Of a stretch of DNA of 6,558 bases, positions 1 to 5,778 are shown in pieces. The DNA is from Chloroflexota bacterium (GTDB lineage Bacteria; Chloroflexota; Dehalococcoidia; SZUA-161; SpSt-899). Position numbers and translations under genes: made by a program. The stretch is taken from positions 1-6,558 of the forward strand of contig JABHWQ010000482.1 in NCBI GenBank assembly GCA_018657655.1, written 5' to 3'. Position 1 is the stretch's first letter; each line of letters begins with the position of its first letter. The notes beneath the pieces were generated by a model. That model did not search any database and was not told where the DNA came from. It was given only the letters and a program-made list of their open reading frames with translations.

Positions 1-996
1 AAACACCCGGCTCTACAGCAGCGAGCCATAGAGTTCATGGAACGATACGGAGCAGGATCGACTGCCTCACGGTTGATTTGCGGCACATACGACTGTTTTG
101 ATCAGGTCGAAAATAAACTGGCGGCTCTCAAAGGGACAGAGGCTGCGTTGATTCTCAATTCAGGATTTCAAGCCAACGTTTCCCTCTTGCCCGCTCTGAC
201 CGATAGACATTCGCTCATCCTTTCAGACCGACTCAATCATCGCAGCCTTGTCGAAGGCACTTTGCTTAGCCGCTGCCGGGTAATTCGGTTTCGGCACAAC
301 GACCTTGACCACCTTAGACAGCTCCTCCAAGAAAACCAGATCGGAAGATATTCCCGCACTCTGATCATCACCGAATCGGTTTTCAGCGTCGATGGAGATC
401 GAAGTGATATCGACGCCCTAGTACAACTCTCAGAAGAATTCCAGGCGCTTCTGGTGGTTGATGAAGCCCATGCTACCGGCGTACTCGGCGAAAGGGGAAT
501 GGGGCTCACCTGCGGCAAAAACGTTGATCTTACAATAGGGACCTTCGGCAAAGCTCTCGGTTCTTTCGGCTCTTACGTTACTTGTTCCGAGCCAATGCGC
601 GATTATTTCATAAACCGTTGTTCAGGATTTATCTATACAACCGCTTTGCCCCCTTCAGTCATTGGATCGATCGATGCTGCTTTGGACCTCATCCCATCGA
701 TGGAAGAGGAACGCACGGAATTGCACCGAAAGGCGGATTTTCTCAGATCCTCACTGCAGACCATGGGATGGAGCACCGGAACATCTGATTCTCAAATAAT
801 CCCGGTTATCGTTGGAAACGAGAAGGAGACACTGGAACTTTCTAAGTGGCTGGAACAGCACGGTATACTTGCCATCGCCATACGCCCACCGACTGTTGAA
901 AATGGCCAATCCAGAATCCGATTGGCACTATCTTCACTACATACGCAGGAACACATCGAATTTCTAATCGATACTTTCCGAAAATGGCAACGGTAA
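1..996 (+). CDS. bioF: 8-amino-7-oxononanoate synthase (BioF), 5' end outside window
   Basis: PLP-dependent enzyme of the alpha-oxoamine synthase family. It condenses a pimeloyl thioester with L-alanine to give KAPA, the first committed biotin ring precursor, in the cytosol. The frame is open from base 1, so the gene is cut by the window edge: 331 residues are visible, and full-length family members have about 385, so roughly 55-60 N-terminal residues are missing. The ATG at 37 is internal, because family-like sequence precedes it. Visible landmarks are the glycine-rich GAGSTASRLICGT segment near the left edge, DEAHATGVLG (Asp codon 460-462, PLP-ring contact in the family) and TFGKALGSFG, whose Lys codon at 550-552 should form the Schiff base. 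The related 2-amino-3-ketobutyrate ligase is the main alternative, but the bioD and bioB neighbours argue strongly for BioF. Its last 13 bases overlap the start of bioD. Confidence 0.93.
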   Translation, partial: KHPALQQRAIEFMERYGAGSTASRLICGTYDCFDQVENKLAALKGTEAALILNSGFQANVSLLPALTDRHSLILSDRLNHRSLVEGTLLSRCRVIRFRHNDLDHLRQLLQENQIGRYSRTLIITESVFSVDGDRSDIDALVQLSEEFQALLVVDEAHATGVLGERGMGLTCGKNVDLTIGTFGKALGSFGSYVTCSEPMRDYFINRCSGFIYTTALPPSVIGSIDAALDLIPSMEEERTELHRKADFLRSSLQTMGWSTGTSDSQIIPVIVGNEKETLELSKWLEQHGILAIAIRPPTVENGQSRIRLALSSLHTQEHIEFLIDTFRKWQR

Positions 997-1631
997 ACAA
1001 GATGCACAATGAAATACCGCGCCGGTTGTTTGTTACCGGTACAGATACAGGGATAGGCAAAACTATGGTCTCGGCCATACTCATGGCGGGGCTCGACGGC
1101 AGATACTGGAAACCCGTTCAAAGCGGACTTGAGGAAATGACCGATACGGAGTGGATTCGTGAAATGACCGGGCTCGGCGATGATCATTTTTACCCGGAGA
1201 CATATCGACTCAAGCTTGCGTTATCACCACATGCTTCCGCAGCCGCCGAGAATATCAGTATCGATTTGAAGGCATTCCAACTCCCTGAAACCGATCAGCA
1301 CCTCGTCGTCGAAGGTGCGGGCGGAGTTATGGTACCTTTGAACGATCACCATTTTATGCTCGACTTGATGAAGAAACTCGATATCCCCGTACTGCTGGTT
1401 ACCCGAAGCGAACTGGGAACTATCAACCATACGCTGCTCTCGTTGGAACAACTCAGACGGCATGGGATTGATGTATTCGGGGTAGTGATGAATGGCCCTG
1501 GTAATCCCGGCAATCAAGAGGCCATCGAACGCTATGGCAACACCCAGGTTTTGGCAGAGATTGAGCCTTTATCAAAAATCAATCCCCAAACACTTATGAA
1601 AGCATTTTGGGATTACTTCAGCAATTCATAA
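984..1631 (+). CDS. bioD: ATP-dependent dethiobiotin synthetase (BioD)
   Basis: Carboxylates 7,8-diaminopelargonate with CO2 and ATP to close the ureido ring of dethiobiotin; cytosolic, normally a homodimer. The 215 residues compare with about 225 in E. coli. The phosphate-binding loop GTDTGIGKT lies at residues 19-27. It is followed by WKPVQSG (Lys43, the expected substrate/ATP lysine) and VVEGAGGVMVPLND, the conserved acidic, glycine-rich segment that binds Mg and substrate. The ATG at 984 overlaps the end of bioF by 13 bases, consistent with coupled translation. An alternative ATG at 1002 would remove six residues and still leave the P-loop intact. Neither has a clear Shine-Dalgarno sequence, so the start is uncertain by 18 bases. 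No substitution of a key residue was seen. Confidence 0.93.
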   Translation: MATVNKMHNEIPRRLFVTGTDTGIGKTMVSAILMAGLDGRYWKPVQSGLEEMTDTEWIREMTGLGDDHFYPETYRLKLALSPHASAAAENISIDLKAFQLPETDQHLVVEGAGGVMVPLNDHHFMLDLMKKLDIPVLLVTRSELGTINHTLLSLEQLRRHGIDVFGVVMNGPGNPGNQEAIERYGNTQVLAEIEPLSKINPQTLMKAFWDYFSNS

Positions 1632-1643
1632 ATGTCTCACAAC

Positions 1644-1647
1644 GAGG
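1644..1647 (+). promoter_or_regulatory. Ribosome binding site that sets the bioB start
   Basis: GAGG lies seven bases before the ATG at 1655. This favours 1655 over the in-frame ATG at 1607, which lies inside bioD and would add 16 residues (MGLLQQF...) unlike any BioB N-terminus I know. Confidence 0.6.
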
Positions 1648-1654
1648 TTCAATA

Positions 1655-2656
1655 ATGGATCGAAAAGAACTCTTTGATTTGGCAATTAACATCCTTAACG
1701 GGAACATACCCAATGATTCTAAATACTCGGAACTCGCCAGTATCCCAGCACGTGAGGCGGTCAATCTATTTCCCGGTGCGGACATGATTCGTGATTTCCA
1801 TTTCGGCAGACAGATACATCTTTGCGCCATCACCAACGGGAAATCAGGGCGATGCTCTGAAGACTGTAGTTTCTGCGCCCAGTCGTCCTTCGCCAAAACC
1901 GATACACCGGTTTATCCCCTGATGTCGAAAGACGAACTCCGAGAGGGGGGGCTGCAGGCCGCCAAAACTCCTATCAACAGATTCTCCATAGTAACAAGCG
2001 GTAAACGGCTTCCCCAAAAGGAAGTGGTGGTTGTTGCAGACGCTCTCTCCGATCTTACCGAGGAAAGCATTAGCACCTGCGCCTCTCTGGGCATACTTGA
2101 TTCAGACGACTTTGCAGTCCTCAAAGGGGCCGGAACAACCAGATACCATCACAACCTGGAAACAGCAAAAAGCCACTTCGATCAAATGTGCACAACACAC
2201 ACGTGGCAGGAAAGAATCGATACAATACTGGAAGCTAAAAAAGTGGGGCTTTCCATTTGTTCCGGAGGTGTTTTTGGTATTGGTGAAACCGATGAGCAGA
2301 CTCTCGAACTTGCACTTCAGCTCAGAGATTTGGATGTTGACTGTGTTCCGCTTAATTTCCTGGTCCCAATCGAGGGGACACCGCTCGCAAATCGTCACGA
2401 ACTCACACCATTGAGATGTCTCAAAATTATTGCCATATTCCGTTACGTTCTTCCGGATAAGGAAATTCTGATTTGTGGGGGGCGAGAAGACAACCTCAAG
2501 GATTTGCATCCTTTCATTTTCTATGCCGGCGCAAGTGGCAAGATGACTGGCAACTATCTCACAACATCAGGCCGAACCCTGCAAAAAGACCTGGATTTGA
2601 TCAAGCAGCTTGAATTCACTACCAGAAACAAACTACGAATGCCGGAGACTGATTAG
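1655..2656 (+). CDS. bioB: Biotin synthase (BioB), radical SAM enzyme
   Basis: Inserts sulfur into dethiobiotin to make biotin, using S-adenosylmethionine, a radical-SAM [4Fe-4S] cluster and an auxiliary [2Fe-2S] cluster that donates sulfur. It is 333 residues from the chosen ATG, close to the usual 320-350. The cluster motif is GRCSEDCSFCAQSS with Cys67, Cys71 and Cys74. Downstream are the family segments FSIVTSGK, YHHNLET (usually YNHNLDT, so Asn is His and Asp is Glu here), ICSGGVFGIGET, LNFLVPIEGTPL and LICGGRE, where the Arg matches the auxiliary-cluster arginine. The CSEDCSFCAQSS form resembles versions common in anaerobes and Firmicutes rather than the enterobacterial one (inference). 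The start is 23 bases after the bioD stop, so it is in the same operon. The gene ends in TAG and nothing terminator-like follows. Confidence 0.95.
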   Translation: MDRKELFDLAINILNGNIPNDSKYSELASIPAREAVNLFPGADMIRDFHFGRQIHLCAITNGKSGRCSEDCSFCAQSSFAKTDTPVYPLMSKDELREGGLQAAKTPINRFSIVTSGKRLPQKEVVVVADALSDLTEESISTCASLGILDSDDFAVLKGAGTTRYHHNLETAKSHFDQMCTTHTWQERIDTILEAKKVGLSICSGGVFGIGETDEQTLELALQLRDLDVDCVPLNFLVPIEGTPLANRHELTPLRCLKIIAIFRYVLPDKEILICGGREDNLKDLHPFIFYAGASGKMTGNYLTTSGRTLQKDLDLIKQLEFTTRNKLRMPETD

Positions 2657-2668
2657 TTGTGGTATTTG

Positions 2669-2677
2669 TGTTATAAT
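2669..2677 (+). promoter_or_regulatory. Extended -10 promoter for the MBL-fold gene
   Basis: TGTTATAAT matches the extended -10 consensus (TGn plus a perfect TATAAT at 2672-2677). No good -35 hexamer lies 16-18 bases upstream, where the sequence is the end of bioB, but extended -10 promoters do not need one. Transcription would begin near 2683-2684, about 30 bases before the ATG at 2714. It suggests that the hydrolase gene can be expressed separately from the biotin genes. Chance occurrence in an AT-rich gap is possible. Confidence 0.5.
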
Positions 2678-2713
2678 TCAGGGTAAGTTAAGTCACTTAG
2701 GGAGCTACGCAGA

Positions 2714-3352
2714 ATGGAGATTACATGGCTGGGACATTCCTGTTTCAAGATCAAAGGTAAAAGCGGCACTATCATCACCGACCCATTTGACAGTACTTCT
2801 GGATACAAACTGGGTAAACTCACCGCTGATATTGTCACCCTAAGCCACAATCATCCGGGCCACAACTATGCTGCCGGCATAGGAGGCGATCCCAAAGTGA
2901 TTACCGGCCCCGGCGAATACGATATCGCGGGGATATTCGTCTATGGGGTAAGAACCTTCCACGATATCGAGAAAGGCAAGCAAAGGGGGAATAATACCTC
3001 TTATTTGATAGAGATCGACGATGTCAAAGTATGCCACCTCGGCGATCTGGGACACGTACCATCAGCAGCACAAATAGATGAGATAAGCGATGCTGATGTA
3101 CTCCTGATACCTGTGGGCGGAGAATCCACACTAGATGCCACCACCGCCGTTGAGGTTGTTAACCTGATTAGCCCTGACATCGTTATTCCCATGCATTACC
3201 AAACGGAATCCTCCAGGCCGGAACTGGATGCACTTGATAAATTCCTCAAAGAAATAGGCACCAAGGATGTAACACCTGTGCCAAAGCTGTCTGTCAACAA
3301 GTCTCTCTTGCCATTGGAAATGGATGTAGTAGTGATGGACTATCAGCGCTAA
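2714..3352 (+). CDS. MBL-fold metal-dependent hydrolase, Lactamase_B_3/UPF0173-like
   Basis: A 212-residue cytosolic-type protein with no signal peptide or membrane segment. It has the layout of the small metallo-beta-lactamase-fold hydrolases: MEITWLGHSCFKI (residues 1-13), TDPF (22-25), the metal motif SHNHPGHN with His45, His47 and His50, then HLGDLGH (108-114, Asp111 as bridging ligand) and IPMHY with His160. The canonical HxHxDH motif has Gly49 where Asp, a site-2 ligand, is expected, so metal occupancy or chemistry may differ. Substrate cannot be predicted; relatives are mostly uncharacterised. The start is supported by GGAG at 2701-2704, nine bases upstream. It follows bioB by 57 bases that contain an extended -10 promoter, so it is probably not functionally tied to biotin. 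It ends in TAA inside a short perfect hairpin. Confidence 0.85.
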   Translation: MEITWLGHSCFKIKGKSGTIITDPFDSTSGYKLGKLTADIVTLSHNHPGHNYAAGIGGDPKVITGPGEYDIAGIFVYGVRTFHDIEKGKQRGNNTSYLIEIDDVKVCHLGDLGHVPSAAQIDEISDADVLLIPVGGESTLDATTAVEVVNLISPDIVIPMHYQTESSRPELDALDKFLKEIGTKDVTPVPKLSVNKSLLPLEMDVVVMDYQR

Positions 3353-3360
3353 TAGCGCTG
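3344..3360 (+). repeat. Perfect inverted repeat at the convergent gene junction
   Basis: CAGCGCT-AAT-AGCGCTG forms a 7-bp stem with a 3-base loop and spans the TAA stop of the MBL gene. It sits in the short gap between two convergent genes, where a bidirectional terminator is expected. No T-tract follows on the + strand and no clear one on the - strand, so intrinsic termination is doubtful. It may instead protect the transcript 3' end. Confidence 0.45.
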
Positions 3361-3393
3361 GTAATTGGGATATAACCTCTAACGTTTGATACC

Positions 3394-4014
3394 CTAGCCA
3401 GAACTACTCAGCCAATCGTGGATATTCTCTGCAGTTGTACCCGCCAACACGTTGTATTCTCGCATCTTCACACATTTGCCCTGATAGTGGTTAAGCAGAG
3501 GAAACGTTCGTTCTTCAAACAACTTGACTTTCTTTTCGATCTCCTCAAAGGAATCATCAAGTCTTTCGCTTCTATCACCACCGGAATTCATACGTATCCG
3601 CTCATAGACAACTTCAGGTGTACAATTCAGATGCACCACTGTCCCCACATCGACCAAAACATCAACATCTTCGGCTTGGCCGATATGACGAGGCATGCCA
3701 TTCAACAACAGTAAATCATCATTCCCCAACTTTTTCTCTTCCGCAAATCCCATGAGAATGCCTTGGGCTATATGAAAGTTATCGTTCTCAAGCAACGCAC
3801 CTGTTCTCAACGAATTAGCAACGATACTGATATCTTTATCCGTCAGGAGAGATCCGTTACCTCCACCAGTTGCCGCAACTCGCCGAAGGTTCGCCCCAAA
3901 ATCAAAGTGGCAACATCTTCTGCCCCACAATCCTTCTTGTACACAAGTATTCCCCAGGGGCGTTTTCCCTGATCCAGTCACCCCAATTAGCAACACTCCC
4001 CGGAATCTACTCAT
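3394..4014 (-). CDS. Adenylate-kinase-like nucleoside monophosphate kinase
   Basis: A 206-residue P-loop NTPase. The Walker A loop is GVTGSGKT at residues 11-18, followed by PLG rather than the GT of housekeeping adenylate kinase. NGMPRHIGQAED at 105-116 matches the DGFPRT..Q motif that carries the NMP-binding arginine and glutamine. GDRSERLDDSFEEI (146-159) and FEERTFPLLNHY (166-177) match the short-LID R.DD and T.PL..Y segments. The expected activity is phosphoryl transfer from ATP to a nucleoside monophosphate or a similar small acceptor; the true acceptor is unknown. It is probably not the housekeeping Adk, whose Walker A is usually GPPGAGKGT. The start ATG shares one base with the upstream TGA (TGATG), so translation is probably coupled to the FMN reductase gene. 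It is the last gene of the - strand block and ends in TAG, 41 bases from the convergent hydrolase gene. Confidence 0.8.
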   Translation of the reverse strand: MSRFRGVLLIGVTGSGKTPLGNTCVQEGLWGRRCCHFDFGANLRRVAATGGGNGSLLTDKDISIVANSLRTGALLENDNFHIAQGILMGFAEEKKLGNDDLLLLNGMPRHIGQAEDVDVLVDVGTVVHLNCTPEVVYERIRMNSGGDRSERLDDSFEEIEKKVKLFEERTFPLLNHYQGKCVKMREYNVLAGTTAENIHDWLSSSG

Positions 4015-4610
4015 CAGCTTTTGATCTCTTTCGCCAATTTCTCTCCCATCTTCCGCGCCTGATCCAGCAATTGGGTATCAGCTTTGACTTTCCCTTTATC
4101 AAATATTCCAATCACCGGAAGCTCATCGATGATCTCATAGCCCAGAGCTTCTATAGGCAATCGCATCGCATCCAGAGTGAAGCCGATATCATCCTCTCGT
4201 GTAGACTGCTCACCTACAGCTGCGATGATTGCTTTCCTGCCTTGCCTCGCCAATCGGCTGGACGAGCCACGGGGTCGTTCATCGTTGAAAATGTAAAAGC
4301 AATACAACCGATCAATAAACGCCTTCATCCACGCCGTTACGTTATAATTATGTGTAGGAGAAATAAGGATCAACCCATCAGCTTCTTCGATCTCAGGACA
4401 GAGGAGTTGCATACCATCCTGCAGTCCGGCACATCACCCATCCTTTCGGCACCTTTCGCACCCGACACGTGGTTGAAATTGATAATCGATAAGACAGACT
4501 TGTTCCGTATTTGCACCCGCAGCCGCTGCTCCCTTAAGCAAATTCTTGAGCAAAACATCGGAGTTCCCACCTTTACGAGGACTCGCTGCAATACCAAGTA
4601 TCTTTGCCAT
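4014..4610 (-). CDS. NADPH-dependent FMN reductase-like flavoprotein with an in-frame UGA (possible selenocysteine)
   Basis: If the TGA at 4436-4434 (codon 59) is read through, this is a 198-residue flavodoxin-fold protein of the NADPH-dependent FMN reductase / iron-sulfur flavoprotein group. Before the UGA: MAKILGIAASPRKGGNS, with the FMN-phosphate loop SPRKGGNS at 10-17, then VGCERCRKDG with Cys51 and Cys54. After it, in the same frame with no indel: Cys60, LQDGM, the EEADGLILISPTHNYNVT flavin-side loop (about 75-92) and MKAFIDRLY. Both halves are family-like and the C..C....xC spacing is kept, so the gene is one unit with a single UGA. In relatives I recall, the UGA position is a variable residue before the conserved Cys, so selenocysteine would not simply replace cysteine; a nonsense change (for example from CGA, GGA or TGG) is the rival explanation. 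The start lies 8 bases after the SelW-like stop, with AAGGAG 11 bases upstream. It ends TGA TGA, the first overlapping the kinase start. Confidence 0.75.
4403..4427 (-). promoter_or_regulatory. Weak SECIS-like hairpin after the reductase UGA
   Basis: On the - strand, GGA (4427-4425) pairs with TCC (4405-4403) and TGCA (4423-4420) with TGCA (4411-4408) across a small internal loop. The 8-base apical loop GGATGGTA starts with GG. The loop begins 14 bases after the UGA, slightly closer than typical bacterial SECIS elements. The stem is only 7 bp, so this could be chance. Confidence 0.3.
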
Positions 4611-4618
4611 AAACCAGA

Positions 4619-4837
4619 TTACTCCTTAATGTTCCCAACCACTTCCCCCGGCTCTGGAAAGCGGCCAGTTTTGGCTTTGGAATACACTAACTTACCATCG
4701 GCAATAACATCAAAAACACCACCACTGCCCGGCACTAATGTTACCTCCGCATCATAGGCTTTACTGATTTCATCCGCCACACTGGCGGCTTTAGGTTTAT
4801 AACTTCATTGTGAACAGTAGTGAATATCAACTTGCAT
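4619..4837 (-). CDS. SelW/Rdx-family selenoprotein with CxxU motif (UGA decoded as Sec)
   Basis: A 72-residue thioredoxin-fold redox protein of the Rdx (SelT/SelW/SelH) family, complete in one frame if the TGA at 4807-4805 is read as selenocysteine. It begins MQVDIHYCSQ, the UGA is residue 11, and SYKPKAASVADEI follows, so the redox motif is Cys8-Ser-Gln-Sec11, the family's CxxU/CxxC site. Downstream are the family segments PGSGGVFDV (37-45), DGKLVYSK (47-54) and GRFPEPGEV (58-66). Length matches the usual 70-100. Start choice is fixed by a perfect AGGAGG six bases before the ATG. A hairpin suiting a bacterial SECIS lies just 3' of the UGA. A stop-only reading leaves a 10-residue peptide and would miss the gene. 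Function in the family is thiol/selenol redox, with partners poorly defined; the adjacent flavoprotein is a plausible partner (inference). Terminates with TAA 8 bases before the reductase start. Confidence 0.82.
4774..4788 (-). promoter_or_regulatory. Candidate bacterial SECIS hairpin of the SelW-like gene
   Basis: On the - strand, CCGCC-AGTGT-GGCGG makes a perfect 5-bp all-GC stem with a 5-base loop whose second base is G. The loop begins 21 bases after the UGA. As I recall the general bacterial SECIS description (stem-loop just downstream of UGA, small apical loop with G among its first two bases, loop roughly 16-37 bases from UGA), it fits. It lies within coding sequence, as bacterial SECIS elements do. 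Confidence 0.6.
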
Positions 4838-4843
4838 CGCAAA

Positions 4844-4849
4844 CCTCCT
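4844..4849 (-). promoter_or_regulatory. Strong ribosome binding site of the SelW-like gene
   Basis: AGGAGG on the - strand lies six bases before the ATG at 4837. A perfect Shine-Dalgarno in front of what would otherwise be a 10-codon reading frame is good evidence that the UGA-containing gene is translated. Confidence 0.8.
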
Positions 4850-4874
4850 TTTTTATGACGACAATGATTCAACG

Positions 4875-4927
4875 AAAAACCGGGCTCTTTGTATTTTTAT
4901 TGTTTTTGCATCGAACTCGAAAAGCCC
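4875..4927 (-). terminator. Possible intrinsic terminator after the NTF2-like gene
   Basis: On the - strand, GGGCTTTT (4927-4920) can pair with AAAGAGCCC (4890-4882) with one bulge, and five T (4879-4875) follow shortly after. The loop is long (about 29 bases) and AT-rich, so the structure is weak. If real, the SelW-like, reductase and kinase genes would form a separate or attenuated unit; no convincing promoter was seen after it. Confidence 0.3.
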
Positions 4928-4938
4928 AATGCCCTTAT

Positions 4939-5731
4939 CTACAGACCGCTCCGATTTCCTTTCAAATCGAAAACCTGTTGCCAGCCGGCCGATATCATCC
5001 CTGAAACCGAAATACTCTCATTCACATTGACGGTAAATTTATCGGGAGTGAAAGAGTGGACGCCAACCGGAAACTCAATACTACCACCATTTGGAATGAA
5101 CATCTCACTCAAAGAATTGGTATCTTGAACATTTGCAGCTTTCACAAAACCTTGAACAGATTTCTTGCCACGTTTCCCTATACCGCGAAATCCTCCCATA
5201 TACCCCCATACGCCCTTTAACCTCTGAATCTTTAGCATTCCGGTACCAAGGAGATGTCATCATCTTAAAGCCGGGCCAGCCCGTTGAAATAACCCTCATC
5301 ACCATGCCCTGCAAATCCCAATGTGCAGACAGGCGCGCTACCTTCAATTGACCGGCTTCACTTGTGATGTTCATATAAAGATACATATGAACATCTGTGA
5401 TCAAGCCCGTAGAAGACATTATTTGCAATCTTACATCCCGCATAACGTTACCATCAGCCACTATATCATAGGAATCCTGAAACTCAATTTCATTGGGGGC
5501 AATGAATGTATCGTAGAACTTGTCGAGTTGAGTATTATCGGCGCCTTTGTTTGGGCCGTTCGATGGGATGCTTCTGTGAGGTGCCGTACCAACCGGGTCT
5601 TCGACGACACTTTGGTCAGCAAATAGATAAAGCCACGCTTGCTTATCATGCTTGGCTACGGCCCTGGGAGAGGCCATTGCTATGTTGAGCAACTGCTCAT
5701 GGGAATAGCCGGTAACATCCGAATGAGGCAT
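4939..5731 (-). CDS. NTF2/SnoaL-like protein split by a one-base frameshift
   Basis: Two overlapping frames make one 263-residue protein if one base is removed from the GGGGG run at 5207-5203, joining ...EVKGRM (to residue 175) to GYMGGFRGIGKRG.... Without this, the first frame runs on to 5105 with unrelated sequence and the second lacks a start. Residues about 11-140 look like an NTF2-like (SnoaL/ketosteroid-isomerase fold) domain: helix, WLYLFADQSVVEDPVG (33-48), FYDTFIAPNEIEF (72-84), VMRDV, then beta strands to AHWDLQG. Residues about 190-263 (SVQGFVKAANVQDTN, then IEFPVG and a VNVNES strand) look like part of a second such domain (inference). The activity is unknown; the fold binds small hydrophobic ligands in many enzymes and non-enzymes. 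The start at 5731 has GGGGTG a few bases upstream. It lies 47 bases after the flavodoxin, in the same direction. The frameshift could be sequencing error, a real pseudogene or, less likely, programmed. Confidence 0.7.
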
Positions 5732-5778
5732 AATACACCCCGCTAATCACTATCGGTCGTATAATTCGTTTAACCCTA

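Noticed and set aside
237..551. Antisense open frames within bioF, bioD and bioB.
   Set aside because: They are shadows of conserved coding sequence on the other strand and show low-complexity Ser/Arg-rich translations without motifs.
1607..1654. An upstream in-frame start for bioB at 1607.
   Set aside because: It lies inside bioD, adds residues unlike BioB and lacks a ribosome site, whereas the ATG at 1655 has GAGG at proper spacing.
4014..4412. The reductase as a short 132-residue protein starting at 4412.
   Set aside because: That start lacks the FMN phosphate loop, and the frame continues upstream through one UGA to an ATG at 4610 with the missing N-terminal half.
3870..4757. A long + strand open frame of 295 codons.
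   Set aside because: It lies antisense to the kinase, reductase and SelW-like genes, all of which show clear family motifs on the - strand. Its own translation has no recognisable motif or ribosome site.
4014..4837. Genome-wide reassignment of UGA to a sense codon (as in some uncultured lineages).
   Set aside because: The reductase ends with tandem TGA TGA exactly at the kinase start, so UGA still acts as stop there. All other genes are free of internal UGA, which fits site-specific recoding or isolated mutation better.
5760..5765. TATAAT on the + strand near 5760.
   Set aside because: No + strand gene lies downstream and there is no matching -35, so it is probably chance in an AT-rich gap.
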